Shown: positions 6,823 to 20,034, counted from the stretch's first letter. The stretch is DNA of 39,608 nucleotides from Candidatus Rokuibacteriota bacterium (GCA_003220225.1 QHRU01000069.1:1-39608), one strand, 5' to 3'. The notes: generated from the sequence alone by a model not told the origin. Program-made: numbers and translations.

Positions 6823-9800
6823 GGGAACCGCGCTCACGGTGACCCTGGCGCCGGCGCTGCCGGTCGACGGCCAGGCACTCGCCACGGCCACGGCTCGCCG
6901 CGTCTTCGATCGCTATCCGGTCATCGATCGTGTGATCCTCGTGACCGGCTCAAATGAAGGGCCGGAGATCACGCGGGTTTTCGAAGCCGAGCGCGAGGGC
7001 GGCCACGGGTCCGGCGCCGGCGGGACGACGGTGGCACCTCGCAGCCCGAGCCAAGCGCAGCCCACCCAACGGTTCGGCGATCTGCTCGTCTCCGATGCCC
7101 TGATCACACAGGACCAGTTCGACCAGGCGCTGGCCGAGCAGAAGCGGACGGGCGGGAAGCTCGGCGAGATCCTGGTCCGCCTCGGGGTGATTGCCGAGGC
7201 CCGGCTCGTCCATTTCCTCTCGCGCCGGTACGGCATCCCCGAAGTCGCGTTCCCCGAGGAGATCGCCCCAGAGATCATCAAGCTGATCCCGGGCCCGACC
7301 GCCTGCAAGTACGGCGTTGTGCCGACCGGCCGGACGCTCGACGAGATGACGCTCGCCGTCGCCGACCCCACCGACGTCGCCGCGCTCGACGACATCGCCT
7401 TGAGGACGGGCCTCAGGGTCGTACCGCGGCTCACGTCGCTGTCGATCATCCGGCAGGCGCTCGAGCGCTACTACGACAACGCCCCGCCGCTCGGAGGCAT
7501 GCTCTCGAAGGTCGACGCCGAACGAGCCGAGGTCGACGTCGTCGAGGGGCGGGAGGCGAACGGTCAGATCTCGAGCGCTGGGAGCCCGCTCCTGGAGAAC
7601 TACGTCCACGACGGAGTCGTCGCGGGCACATCGGAAGAACTCTCGCGGGTTCTCGAACGTGTGCTCACCGAGGCGCGGCGGCTCACGCGCGCCGAAGGCG
7701 GAACGATCTACGTCCGCGAGGGCAACTGGCTTCGCTTCACGGTCGTCCAGAACGAGGCCCTCGCGCGGCGGCACGGCGAGCGCGAGTTGCCGCGCGAGCT
7801 GCTCCCAGAACCGCTTGAGTTGAACGAGCGCAGCATCGCCGGCTTCGTCGGGCTCACGGCGCGAGAGCTGAATGTGCCCAACGCGTATCACATTCCGCCG
7901 GACCGGCCGTACAAGTTCGACGCGAACGTGGATGCACGTCTCAATTACTGGACCATCTCGGTATTCCTGGTGCCGATCCTCGACACATCGGGCACAGTGC
8001 TCGGGGTGCTGCAGCTGATCAACGCCCTCGATCAACGCGGTCGACCCGTTCCCTTTCTTCCCTCGTACGGCGACGCGCTGCGAGCGCTGGTGTCGCACGC
8101 GGCGGTGGCGATCGCTACCAGCACGCCCGGCAGCATGTCCGCCCCGGCGCCCGCGTCTCCTCCCCTCGAAGCGAGTGAGCTGCCGCGCGCCGAGACATCC
8201 GCGCCAGCGGCGGTCGGGCGGCGACTCTACGAAATCCTGATCGCACGCGGCAAGATCGCGCATGAGGACCTCGGCCGGGCGCTCGTCGAGCAGAATCGAA
8301 CGCGGGAGAAGCTGGGCACGATCCTGATCCGCATGGGCCTGCTTACCGAGGACGAACTCATGCTGGCCCTGGCGCAACAGTACGGTTTCCGCATCGTAAC
8401 CCTGCCCGAGACCGCGGACCCCGACATCGTGAGACTTGTTCCGGCAGAGTTCGCGAAAAGGTACGAGCTCATCCCGATCGAGCGCTGCGGCAACACGCTC
8501 GTCATCGCGATGTCCGACCCCACCAACCTGCCGGCGCTCGACGATGTCGCCTTCATGACGGGACTCAAGGTCGTGACGACGATCGCACCACCGTCGATCA
8601 TCCGACAGGCGATCGACCGTCACTACGTGAACGTGCCAGGGGAGCTGGCGAATATGCTCTCAGAGGTCGAGGCGGCCGCCGCCGAGATCGAGATCGTCAA
8701 GGGGGAGGAGGCGAACGGCCAGGTCGACCTCAACGCGCTGCGGTCTTTGGCCGACGAGGTGCCGATCGTCCGGCTGGTGAACTCGATCCTCCTCGACGGG
8801 CTGAGGCGGGGCGCCTCGGACATCCACATCGATCCGGGGAACGGAACTCTGGGGATCCGGTACCGGGTCGACGGCATCCTGCACGAGGTCATGGCGCCGC
8901 CCAAGCGGGTTGAGGCCGCGCTCGTCTCGCGCCTGAAGATCATGGCAAACCTGGACATCTCCGAGCGGCGACTGCCGCAGGACGGACGCATCAAGCTCCG
9001 GCAGCAGTCGCACGAGATTGACTTCCGCGTCTCGGTCGTGCCCTCGGTCTACGGTGAGAGTGTCCTCCTCAGGATCCTCGACAAGCAGGCCCTGAAGGCC
9101 GACATGACCCAGCTGGGGTTCGAGCCCGCGGCGCTGGCCGACTTCCAAAAGGCGATCGGCTCACCGCACGGCCTCATCGTCATCACCGGGCCGACCGGCT
9201 CGGGCAAGACCACGACCCTTTACTCGGCGCTCGGCACGCTCAACGCGAAGGAACGGAACATCGTGACCGTCGAGGACCCTGTGGAGATGGATCTGCCGGG
9301 CACGACGCAAGTCCAGGTCAACGACGACATCGGGCGCACCTTCGCGGCCGCGCTCCGCTCGTTCCTGCGCCACGACCCCGACGTGATCCTCGTGGGCGAG
9401 ATGCGCGACCAGGAGACGGCGCAGATCGCGGTGCGCGCGGCCTTGACCGGGCACCTTGTTCTGAGCACGCTCCACACGAACAGCGCGGTCGAGAGCATCT
9501 CGCGGCTGAGGGACATGGGCGTCGCGCCCTTCCTCCTATCCTCATCGCTGCGCCTGGTCGTGGCGCAGCGCCTCGTGCGGAAGGTGTGTCAGCGGTGCCG
9601 CGAGCCCCACGAGGCTGACGGGCAGATCTTGATCCCGTACGGCCATACGCCCCTGAGCGTCGGCCGATGCACCCTCTACAAGGGCCGGGGCTGCGCTGCG
9701 TGCGACTTTTCCGGGATGAAAGGGCGGATCGCGCTCTACGAAGTCCTCGTCGTGTCGCCCGAGATCCGCGGCCTTGTCCTCAACAACAGCTTCGCCAGCG

Positions 9801-9916
9801 AGACCAATGACGTGGCGAAGAAGCAGGGCATGACGACACTGCGCGAGGCGGGGTTGCGGAAGGTGCTCGAGGGCGTGACCACGCTCGAGGAAGTGCTTCG
9901 TGTCACGGCCGAATAG
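6791..9916 (+). CDS. PilB/GspE-type ATPase with two MshEN modules and a GAF domain
   Basis: A 1041-residue secretion/pilus-assembly-type ATPase. The ATG at 6791, preceded by GAGGAGGG, overlaps the end of the HD-GYP gene by 32 bases; the frame opens at 6695 but lacks signals there. Domains in order: a short N-terminal region (1-90), MshEN-like module 1 (~94-261), GAF (~277-443), MshEN-like module 2 (~476-644), then the bipartite ATPase (~650-1041). The Walker A GPTGSGKT is at 800-807, the Walker-B-like ILVGEMRD at 866-873, and the His-rich LSTLHTN box near 891-897. A zinc-type tetracysteine is at C933/C936 and C968/C971. Normal PilB/GspE proteins are about 560 residues with one N-terminal module. 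MshEN domains bind cyclic di-GMP; here RFGDLL and KLGEIL, and RLYEIL and KLGTIL, only partly keep the published motif. No pilin or platform gene lies nearby. Confidence 0.93.
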   Translation: MTGPIESIALEGTALTVTLAPALPVDGQALATATARRVFDRYPVIDRVILVTGSNEGPEITRVFEAEREGGHGSGAGGTTVAPRSPSQAQPTQRFGDLLVSDALITQDQFDQALAEQKRTGGKLGEILVRLGVIAEARLVHFLSRRYGIPEVAFPEEIAPEIIKLIPGPTACKYGVVPTGRTLDEMTLAVADPTDVAALDDIALRTGLRVVPRLTSLSIIRQALERYYDNAPPLGGMLSKVDAERAEVDVVEGREANGQISSAGSPLLENYVHDGVVAGTSEELSRVLERVLTEARRLTRAEGGTIYVREGNWLRFTVVQNEALARRHGERELPRELLPEPLELNERSIAGFVGLTARELNVPNAYHIPPDRPYKFDANVDARLNYWTISVFLVPILDTSGTVLGVLQLINALDQRGRPVPFLPSYGDALRALVSHAAVAIATSTPGSMSAPAPASPPLEASELPRAETSAPAAVGRRLYEILIARGKIAHEDLGRALVEQNRTREKLGTILIRMGLLTEDELMLALAQQYGFRIVTLPETADPDIVRLVPAEFAKRYELIPIERCGNTLVIAMSDPTNLPALDDVAFMTGLKVVTTIAPPSIIRQAIDRHYVNVPGELANMLSEVEAAAAEIEIVKGEEANGQVDLNALRSLADEVPIVRLVNSILLDGLRRGASDIHIDPGNGTLGIRYRVDGILHEVMAPPKRVEAALVSRLKIMANLDISERRLPQDGRIKLRQQSHEIDFRVSVVPSVYGESVLLRILDKQALKADMTQLGFEPAALADFQKAIGSPHGLIVITGPTGSGKTTTLYSALGTLNAKERNIVTVEDPVEMDLPGTTQVQVNDDIGRTFAAALRSFLRHDPDVILVGEMRDQETAQIAVRAALTGHLVLSTLHTNSAVESISRLRDMGVAPFLLSSSLRLVVAQRLVRKVCQRCREPHEADGQILIPYGHTPLSVGRCTLYKGRGCAACDFSGMKGRIALYEVLVVSPEIRGLVLNNSFASETNDVAKKQGMTTLREAGLRKVLEGVTTLEEVLRVTAE

Positions 9917-9961
9917 CACCGTGCGTACGCTCCGTCGATTGTCTCACGCGACGAGCAGCGC

Positions 9962-11254
9962 TCAGCGGGATGAGGCGAGGCGCTCCAGGCCACCCACGTA
10001 GGGGCGGAGCGCGGCGGGGATGCTGACCGTGCCGTCGGCGTTCTGGCAGTTCTCGAGCACGGCGATGAGCGTGCGGCCGACGGCCAGGCCCGAGCCGTTC
10101 AGCGTGTGGACGAAGTCGGGCTTGCCGCCGCCCTCGGGCTTGTAGCGGATGTCGGCCCGGCGGCCGCCGAAGTCGGCGTAGCTCGAGCACGACGAGATCT
10201 CGCGGTAGCGATCCTGCCCCGGCAGCCACACCTCGATGTCGTAGCCCTTGGCCGCGCTGAAGCCGACGTCGCCGGCGCAGCGCTCCACCACGCGGTACGG
10301 CAGCTCGAGCCGCTGCAGCACGTCCTCCGCGTCGCCCACCATCGACTCGAGCTCCTCGTAGCCCCGCGCGGGCGTCGTGAGCTTCACCAGCTCGACCTTG
10401 TCGAACTGGTGGTTGCGGAAGATCCCCTTCATGTCCTTGCCGTACGTGCCTGCCTCGCGGCGATAACACGGCGTGAGCGCGGTGTACTTGCGCGGCAGCG
10501 TGCTCTCCGGCAGGACCTCGCCGCCGTGGAGCGCCGACAGCGGCACCTCGGACGTCGGGATCAGGTAGAGCGTGCGGCCCTCGTCGGCCTCGACGGTCTT
10601 GAAGAGCTGCTCCTCGAACTTCGGCAGCTGCCCGGTGCGGAGCATCGTGTCGGCGTTCACGAGGTGCGGCAGCCACAGCTCCGTGTAGCCGTGCTCGCGC
10701 GTCTGCACGTCGAGCATGAACTGCGCGATCGCGCGCTCGAGCCGCGCCAGCGGCCCCCACATGACGGCGAAGCGCGATTTCGCGAGCTTCGCGGCGCGAT
10801 CCATGTCGAGCAGGCCGAGGGCGCCGCCGACGTCCTCGTGCGGCTTCGGCTTGAACTCGAAGCGGCGCGGCGTGCCCCAGCGCCGAACCTCGACGTTCTC
10901 CTCGTCGCTCTTGCCCGGAGGCACCGACGGGTGCGGGACGTTCGGGACCTGGACGAGCAGCGCCTCGATGGCCTCGTCGATCGCCTTCAACGCGGCGTCG
11001 AGCGCCTTGATCCGGTCGCCGACCTCGCGCATGCGCGCCTGCTCGGCGGCCGCGTCCTGACCCGCCTTCTTCGCGCGGCCGATCGCCTCGGAGGCCACGT
11101 TGCGCTGGGCCTTGAGGTCCTCGACCTCCTTGAGGAGCCGCCGGCGCTCGACGTCCCGGGCGAGGATCTCCGGGATGAGCTCGGTGCCGCCCTTGTCGGC
11201 GAGCGCGCGCTGCACCTCGTCGGGCCGCTCGCGGATGAGCCGGAGATCGAGCAC
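9962..11254 (-). CDS. serS: Serine--tRNA ligase
   Basis: A 430-residue class II aminoacyl-tRNA synthetase that charges tRNA-Ser (and tRNA-Sec if present) with serine. I take the GTG at 11254, giving the standard N-terminus VLDLRLIRERPDEV. The frame opens further upstream, but only inside gyrA. It starts 4 bases after the gyrA stop, so it is last in the dnaA-gyrA gene string. The N-terminal ~110 residues form the tRNA-binding coiled coil (ARDVERRRLLKEVEDLKAQRN...). Motif 2 appears as YREISSCSSYADFGGRR and motif 3 as NGSGLAVGRTLIAVLEN. Length and motifs are complete. The C-terminal end faces the ATPase gene with only 45 bases between. Confidence 0.98.
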   Translation of the reverse strand: MLDLRLIRERPDEVQRALADKGGTELIPEILARDVERRRLLKEVEDLKAQRNVASEAIGRAKKAGQDAAAEQARMREVGDRIKALDAALKAIDEAIEALLVQVPNVPHPSVPPGKSDEENVEVRRWGTPRRFEFKPKPHEDVGGALGLLDMDRAAKLAKSRFAVMWGPLARLERAIAQFMLDVQTREHGYTELWLPHLVNADTMLRTGQLPKFEEQLFKTVEADEGRTLYLIPTSEVPLSALHGGEVLPESTLPRKYTALTPCYRREAGTYGKDMKGIFRNHQFDKVELVKLTTPARGYEELESMVGDAEDVLQRLELPYRVVERCAGDVGFSAAKGYDIEVWLPGQDRYREISSCSSYADFGGRRADIRYKPEGGGKPDFVHTLNGSGLAVGRTLIAVLENCQNADGTVSIPAALRPYVGGLERLASSR

Positions 11255-11258
11255 AGGA

Positions 11259-13700
11259 CTACTGGGCTTCGGCCGGGGTGGAGCTTTCGGCCTCGACGCG
11301 GGCGATCGAGCCGACCTTGTCGTCGGCGTCGAGATCGATGATGCGCACGCCCATCGTGTTGCGCCCCTGCGAGGACACGTCACCCGCGTGGAAGCGGATG
11401 ATCTTGCCCTTGGTCGTGATCACGAGGACGTCGTCGCCCTCGCGGACCTGAAGCATGCCCACGACGGTGCCGTTGCGGCCGCCGGTCTTGATGTCGATGA
11501 TGCCCTTGCCCGCGCGGCCCTGCAGCCGGTATTCGTCGAGCGGCGTGCGCTTGCCGTAGCCCCGCTCCGAGATCGTCAGGATCTGAGCGCCCTCCTGCAC
11601 GACGTCGGCGGCGATGACCTCGTCGCCCTCGTCCACCTCGATGCCACGCACGCCCGTGGCGCCGCGACCCATCGGGCGTACCTCGTCCTCGGGGAAGCGG
11701 ATGGCCATGCCGAGCTTGGTGGCGATCATCACCTCCCGCGTGCCGTCGGTGCGGCGCGCGGTGATGACGGTGTCGCCGTCCTCGAGACCGATGGCCTGGA
11801 TGCCGCCCGCGCGCGGATGCGAGTAGGCCTCGAGCTCCGTCTTCTTCACCTTCCCCTGCTTCGTGCAGAAGAAGATGTAGCCGCCGCCGGCGGCGAAGTC
11901 GCGGACGGGCACGCACGTGGCCACCGTCTCGCCCTCGCCGAGCGAGAGGAGGTTGACCATGGCCTTGCCCTTGGCCTGCCGGCCGCCCTCCGGGATCTCG
12001 TGGACCTTCAGCCAGTGCACCTTGCCCAGCGTGGTGAAGAAGAGAAGGTACGAGTGCGTCGAGGCGATGAAGAGGTCCTCGACGATGTCTTCCTCTTTCG
12101 TCTCCATGCCCGTCACGCCCTTGCCCCCGCGCCGCTGGCTGCGGTAGGCCTCGACGTGCGTGCGCTTGATGTACCCCGAGCGCGTGATGGTGACGACCAT
12201 TTCCTCGTCGGCGAGGAGGTCTTCGATCGTCAGCTCCGTCGTCTCGGTGACGATCTCGGTGCGGCGCGCGTCACCGTACTGCTCTTTGACCTCGAGCAGC
12301 TCCTTCCGGATGATGCCCATCAGCTTGGCGTCCGAGGCCAGGATGCCCTTGAGCTCCTGGATCAGCGCGAGCACCTGCTCGTGCTCCTCGACGATCTTGT
12401 GCCGCTCCAGCTGGGTCAGGCGCTGCAGCCGCATGTCCAGGATGGCCTTGGCCTGGATCTCGGAGAGCTCGAGCCGCGCCATCAGCGCGTCCTTGGCGGC
12501 GTCGGGGCTGTCCGAGCCGCGGATGATGCGAATGACCATGTCGAGCTGCTCGACGGCCTTGCGCAGGCCGGCGAGAATGTGCGCCCGCTCCTCCGCGCGC
12601 GCGAGCTCGTACCGCGTGCGGCGGGTGACCACCTCGCGCCGGAAGCGGATGAACGCCTCCAGCATTCCCTTGAGGTTGACGATCTGCGGGCGGCGGTCGA
12701 CGAGCGCCAGCATGATGATCCCGAAGCTCGTCTGCATCTGGGTGTGCTTGTAGAGCTGGTTCAGGATGATTTGCGGGATCCCGCCGCGACCCAGCTCGAG
12801 CACGACCCGGATCCCCTCCCGGTTCGTCTCGTCGCGAATCTCCGAGATGCCCTCGAGCTTCTTCTCCTTCATGAGCTCGGAGATCTTCTCGATGAGGCTC
12901 GCCTTGTTCACCTGGTAGGGCAGCTCGCTGATGATGATGGCCTCGCGCCCACCCCGCAGCTTCTCGGCGTGCGCCTTCGCCCGTAGCGTGATGCTGCCGC
13001 GGCCCGTCGTGTAGGCCTCGCGGATGCCCCCGGTGCCATAGATGTAGCCGGCGGTCGGGAAGTCCGGCCCCGTCACCACCTTCATCAGCTGTTCGATCGT
13101 CGCGCCCGGATCGTCCACCAGCATCACCAGCGCGTCCACGACCTCGCTCAGGTTGTGCGGCGGAATATTGGTCGCCATGCCGACGGCGATGCCGGCCGAG
13201 CCGTTGACGAGCAGGTTCGGGATGCGCGTCGGCAGGACGACGGGCTCCAGCTCGTTCTCGTCGTAGTTCGGGACGAGGTCGACGGTGTCTTTATCGATGT
13301 CGGCGAGCAGCTCGTGGGCGATCCGCGCCATGCGCGCTTCCGTGTAGCGCATGGCCGCCGCGGGATCGCCGTCGATCGAGCCGAAGTTGCCCTGCCCGTC
13401 GACGAGCGGATAGCGCAGCGAGAAGTCCTGGACCATCCGCACCAGCGTCTCGTAGATCGCCGAGTCGCCGTGCGGGTGGAACTTGCCCATGCAGTCGCCG
13501 ACGACGCGCGCCGACTTCTTGTAACCGCGGTTCCATGCCAGGCCGAGGAGCTGCATCGTGTACAGCACGCGGCGGTGCACCGGCTTCAGACCGTCGCGGA
13601 TGTCCGGCAACGCGCGTCCGACGATGACGGACATCGCGTAGTCCAGATAGGACTTCCGCATCTCCTCTTCGATGGGGGCGTTGATCTGTCGATCCGGCAT
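11259..13700 (-). CDS. gyrA: DNA gyrase subunit A
   Basis: An 813-residue DNA breakage-reunion subunit of gyrase, which with GyrB introduces negative supercoils. The catalytic tyrosine is Y119 in [11 protein letters not shown]. The quinolone-determining region reads [11 protein letters not shown], with S80 and E84 at the positions matching E. coli Ser83 and Asp87, a wild-type-like state. The C-terminal beta-pinwheel domain carries the GyrA box QRRGGKG, which separates it from ParC. The protein ends without the acidic tail found in E. coli. The ATG directly abuts the gyrB stop codon (TAG at 13701-13703), so translation is probably coupled. Confidence 0.99.
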   Translation of the reverse strand: MPDRQINAPIEEEMRKSYLDYAMSVIVGRALPDIRDGLKPVHRRVLYTMQLLGLAWNRGYKKSARVVGDCMGKFHPHGDSAIYETLVRMVQDFSLRYPLVDGQGNFGSIDGDPAAAMRYTEARMARIAHELLADIDKDTVDLVPNYDENELEPVVLPTRIPNLLVNGSAGIAVGMATNIPPHNLSEVVDALVMLVDDPGATIEQLMKVVTGPDFPTAGYIYGTGGIREAYTTGRGSITLRAKAHAEKLRGGREAIIISELPYQVNKASLIEKISELMKEKKLEGISEIRDETNREGIRVVLELGRGGIPQIILNQLYKHTQMQTSFGIIMLALVDRRPQIVNLKGMLEAFIRFRREVVTRRTRYELARAEERAHILAGLRKAVEQLDMVIRIIRGSDSPDAAKDALMARLELSEIQAKAILDMRLQRLTQLERHKIVEEHEQVLALIQELKGILASDAKLMGIIRKELLEVKEQYGDARRTEIVTETTELTIEDLLADEEMVVTITRSGYIKRTHVEAYRSQRRGGKGVTGMETKEEDIVEDLFIASTHSYLLFFTTLGKVHWLKVHEIPEGGRQAKGKAMVNLLSLGEGETVATCVPVRDFAAGGGYIFFCTKQGKVKKTELEAYSHPRAGGIQAIGLEDGDTVITARRTDGTREVMIATKLGMAIRFPEDEVRPMGRGATGVRGIEVDEGDEVIAADVVQEGAQILTISERGYGKRTPLDEYRLQGRAGKGIIDIKTGGRNGTVVGMLQVREGDDVLVITTKGKIIRFHAGDVSSQGRNTMGVRIIDLDADDKVGSIARVEAESSTPAEAQ

Positions 13701-17128
<3,428 letters not shown>

Positions 17129-17187
17129 CCTTCAAGGGTACCATTTCCCGTCGAAAATCCGGTCCCAAATTCCTCTCAAATTCCCTG

Positions 17188-18282
17188 CTAAATACGCATC
17201 GGCATGATCACGCAGCAGTATCCCTCGTCCTCCACGCTCCGGATGACGCCGGGGCTCAGTCCGTCCTTGAATTCGAGCACGATTTGCTCCCGCTCGATCG
17301 GCGAAATCGCGTCGAGGACGTATCTCGAGTTGAAGCCGATGGTGACCTCGGCGCCGCCGTAGTCGACGTCCAGCGTCTCCTCCGCCTCGCCCAGGTCCGC
17401 GCTCGAGGCCGACAGCTTGAGCGCGGCCGGCGCCAGGACGAATTTCACGGGCTTGTTCCGCTCCTCGGCCATGACCGCGACGCGGCGCAGCGCCCCGGCC
17501 AGGGCCGTCCGCGAGATCACGAGCTTGCCCGGGTGGCCTTTGGGAATGACGGCCTCGTAATTGGGAAACTGGCCCTCGATCAGCCGCGCCGTCATCAGGA
17601 AATTCGGCATCTGCAGCAGGAACTGGTTCTCGGTCACCGCGATCTGGACCTCCTCGCCGGCGCCCAGCACGCGCTGGATCTCGACCACCGCCTTGCGCGG
17701 CACGATCCCCGTCACCGCGGCCCCGACGTTGCCCACCGTGCGGCTGGCCAGCGCGAGCCGATGCCCGTCGGTGGCCACCAGCCGGGCGTCCTTGCCGGCC
17801 AGCGCGAAGAGCACCCCGTTCAGCGCGTAGCGCGTCTCGTCGTGCGAGATCGCGAAGCTGGTCGCGGCCAGCATCTCGCGCAGCGTCTTCGCCTCGAGCC
17901 GGATCCATGCGGCCTGTGCCGACGGCACGACGGGCGGGAAGTCGTCCGGCGCCATACCGACGAGCTTGTAGGAAGCGCTGCCGCACTTGAGGCTCACCGA
18001 CGCGTTGTCTTGCACGCGCAGGGAGAGATCCGCTGCCGGCAGCTCCTTGACGATCTCGGTCAGCTTGCGCGCCGACACCGTGATAGCGCCCTTGCCGGCG
18101 ACCCGGGCCGGCACCGCGACGCGTGCGCCCACCTCGAGATCCGTCGCCGTCAGGCGCACCGTCTCGCCGTCCGTCTCGAGCAGGACATTGGCGAGGATCG
18201 GCAGCGTTTGACGCGGCTCGACGATGTTCTGGACCATCTGCAGGCCCTTGAGGAACGCGTCACGGTTGAGGACGACTTCCAT
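17188..18282 (-). CDS. dnaN: DNA polymerase III beta subunit (sliding clamp)
   Basis: A 364-residue beta clamp that rings DNA and tethers the replicative polymerase and many partners. The ATG at 18282 lies 8 bases after GGGAG and gives MEVVLNRDAFLKGLQ. The upstream in-frame extension to 18420 is not clamp-like. The three repeated clamp folds fit the length, with conserved segments such as LPILANVLLE, TDGHRLAL and the C-terminal CVIMPMRI, which forms part of the partner-binding pocket. It follows dnaA after 168 bases, a gap holding a small hairpin (18323-18336). Confidence 0.98.
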   Translation of the reverse strand: MEVVLNRDAFLKGLQMVQNIVEPRQTLPILANVLLETDGETVRLTATDLEVGARVAVPARVAGKGAITVSARKLTEIVKELPAADLSLRVQDNASVSLKCGSASYKLVGMAPDDFPPVVPSAQAAWIRLEAKTLREMLAATSFAISHDETRYALNGVLFALAGKDARLVATDGHRLALASRTVGNVGAAVTGIVPRKAVVEIQRVLGAGEEVQIAVTENQFLLQMPNFLMTARLIEGQFPNYEAVIPKGHPGKLVISRTALAGALRRVAVMAEERNKPVKFVLAPAALKLSASSADLGEAEETLDVDYGGAEVTIGFNSRYVLDAISPIEREQIVLEFKDGLSPGVIRSVEDEGYCCVIMPMRI

Positions 18283-18322
18283 AGATGACTCCCGTATTTG
18301 TTTAGAAGGAAGAGAGAAACAA

Positions 18323-18336
18323 CTCCGTAGTCGGAG
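18323..18336. other. Small hairpin in the dnaA-dnaN gap
   Basis: CTCCG and CGGAG are 5-bp arms around TAGT. The hairpin lies in the 168-base gap between the dnaA stop and the dnaN start, about 40 bases before the dnaN ribosome-binding site. It is short and has no T-tract. It may be a transcript processing or attenuation element, or chance. A degenerate DnaA-box-like TGTGGACGG follows near 18351. Confidence 0.25.
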
Positions 18337-18450
18337 CAGAGACCGAGCGGTGTGGACGGAGCGAATGCGCTGCAAGGGTCGGTGGCCGCGGGGCTTTAGG
18401 TTGGCGGCCCCCTTGGACAACGCGGTGGAGAGCGCGGGAAGCGCGGTGGA

Positions 18451-19776
18451 TCACAGGGTGATGCCCTGGATAAGTCCGTCGATGGCCTTGCGCAGCTTGG
18501 GGTCTTCCTGCAGCAGGACCTGGATCTTGTCCACCGCGTGCAGCACGGTCGTGTGGTCCTTGCCCCCGAAGGCCCGCCCCACTTCGGACAGCGAGGCGTG
18601 GGTCAGCTGGCGCGCGAGGTACATCGCGATCTGGCGCGGGAAGGCCACCGCCTTCGTGCGGTTCTTGGCCTTGAGGTCCGAGAGCTTGACCCCGTAGGCC
18701 TCGCCGACCTTGCGCTGGATCTGCTCGATCGTGATGATCTTCTCTTCCTCGCCCCAGAGCTCGCCCAGCACCTCCTGGGCGAGGTCCACCGACATCTCGC
18801 GTCCGGTCAGCGCGCAGAAGGCAATCATGCGGGTGAGCGAGCCCTCGAGCTCGCGGATGTTGGACTTCACGCGGCTGGCGATGAGGTACGCGACGTCGTC
18901 GCCGAGTCGCACGCGCTCGAGGGCGGCCTTCTTCTTGAGGATGGCCACGCGCGTCTCGAAGTCCGGCGGCTGGATGTCAGCGATCAGTCCCCACTCGAAC
19001 CGCGACCGCAGGCGCTCCTCGATCTCCGGGATGTCTTTCGGCGGCGAGTCGCTCGACACGATGATCTGCTTGCGCGACTCGTAGAGCGTGTTGAAGGTGT
19101 GGAAGAACTCCTCCTGTGTGCGCTCCTTGCCGGAGATGAACTGGATGTCGTCGATCAGGAGGAGATCGATGTTGCGGTAGCGCGACCGGAACTCCGCGGT
19201 GCGGTCGTAGCGGATGGCGTTGATCAGCTCGTTGGTGAACCGCTCGGACGTGATGTAGACGACGACCATCCCCGGGAAGAGCCTCGCGCTCTGGTAGCCG
19301 ACCGCGTGCAGGAGGTGCGTCTTGCCCAGGCCGACACCGCCGTAGATGAAGAGAGGGTTGTAGGCCTTCGACGGCAGCTCGGCCACGGCCTGGCAGGCCG
19401 CCTGGGCAAACTGGTTCGAGGAGCCGACGACGAACGTGTCGAAGGTGTAGCGCGGGTTGAGGCCGTCGGTCGACCCGCCGCCCGGCCTGGCCGCCAGTGG
19501 CGGGGGCGCATCGGCGGCCGGTGCCTGCTCCAGCGATTCCTCCACGACGATCGTGATCCGCGGCTGGCCGCCGAGCACGCTCTGCGCCGCCTGCTGCAAG
19601 GCCTGGAAATGATGCTGGATCAGCCAGTCGCGCGAAAACGTGTTGGGCGCGCCGATCTTGAGGTGGTCGCCCTCGACGGCGAGGAGCCGACACGGACGCA
19701 CCCACTGGTCGATGACGGCGGGGGCGAGCTTCTGAGCGATCGTATCGAGGAGGCGGCCCCAAAGGCTATCCAGCAC
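18451..19776 (-). CDS. dnaA: Chromosomal replication initiator protein DnaA
   Basis: An AAA+ initiator that binds DnaA boxes and opens the origin. I choose the GTG at 19776 (VLDSLWGRLLDTIAQ, 441 residues) because GAGGG lies 8 bases before it. A GTG at 19791 would add five residues but has no ribosome-binding site. Domain I (~1-80) carries a WxxxL-type helix. A short Pro/Ala linker is followed by the AAA+ domain with the P-loop GGVGLGKTHLL, Walker B LLLIDDIQF and sensor segments (RLRSRFEWGL). Domain IV ends with the box-binding helix-turn-helix GKDHTTVLHAVDKI. Two DnaA boxes lie just upstream of the start, consistent with autoregulation. Confidence 0.98.
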   Translation of the reverse strand: MLDSLWGRLLDTIAQKLAPAVIDQWVRPCRLLAVEGDHLKIGAPNTFSRDWLIQHHFQALQQAAQSVLGGQPRITIVVEESLEQAPAADAPPPLAARPGGGSTDGLNPRYTFDTFVVGSSNQFAQAACQAVAELPSKAYNPLFIYGGVGLGKTHLLHAVGYQSARLFPGMVVVYITSERFTNELINAIRYDRTAEFRSRYRNIDLLLIDDIQFISGKERTQEEFFHTFNTLYESRKQIIVSSDSPPKDIPEIEERLRSRFEWGLIADIQPPDFETRVAILKKKAALERVRLGDDVAYLIASRVKSNIRELEGSLTRMIAFCALTGREMSVDLAQEVLGELWGEEEKIITIEQIQRKVGEAYGVKLSDLKAKNRTKAVAFPRQIAMYLARQLTHASLSEVGRAFGGKDHTTVLHAVDKIQVLLQEDPKLRKAIDGLIQGITL

Positions 19777-19970
19777 AGGCAAAGCCCTCACTTACACACA
19801 GAGTTATCCACAGGTGTGGATAGCGTTGAGTGCCTTGTTCGATAGGAGTATCCGTGCCGGAACCGCCGGCCCAACGGGACACAAGCCAACCACCCGAGCC
19901 TCACGACCAGCCAATCACGGAGCCCGCACGTTAACACGGCATTTCGCAGCGTCGCAAGGGCGTTCGTTGG
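19777..19970. other. Putative oriC / dnaA control region
   Basis: The divergent gap between dnaA (minus) and rpmH (plus) is where bacterial origins commonly lie. It holds two closely spaced DnaA boxes (19804-19823). I saw no further perfect boxes, no clear AT-rich unwinding element and no DnaA-trio run. Either the origin is compact, or part of it lies elsewhere, such as in the dnaA-dnaN gap. The origin call rests mostly on gene order. Confidence 0.5.
19804..19823. promoter_or_regulatory. Pair of facing DnaA boxes
   Basis: A perfect consensus box TTATCCACA lies at 19804-19812. TGTGGATAG at 19815-19823 reads CTATCCACA on the other strand, one mismatch from consensus. They face each other with 2 bases between and lie about 30 bases upstream of the chosen dnaA start, so bound DnaA could both nucleate at the origin and repress dnaA. 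Confidence 0.8.
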
Positions 19971-19999
19971 TTGACTGCTTGGGGGGGCATGCCTACACT
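19971..19999 (+). promoter_or_regulatory. Sigma-70-type promoter of rpmH-rnpA
   Basis: TTGACT at 19971-19976, a spacer of exactly 17 bases, then TACACT at 19994-19999. The expected transcript start is near 20006, about 29 bases before the rpmH ATG. This placement excludes the in-frame TTG (19971) and ATG (19989) as rnpA starts, because they would lie upstream of the mRNA. Confidence 0.75.
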
Positions 20000-20034
20000 G
20001 TGTCGGTTCAACGACCCGAAGGGAGAACTGCTCG

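Noticed and set aside
19971-20034. TTG (19971) or ATG (19989) as the start of a long RnpA
   Set aside because: Both lie inside or upstream of the predicted promoter elements, so they should not be in the mRNA.
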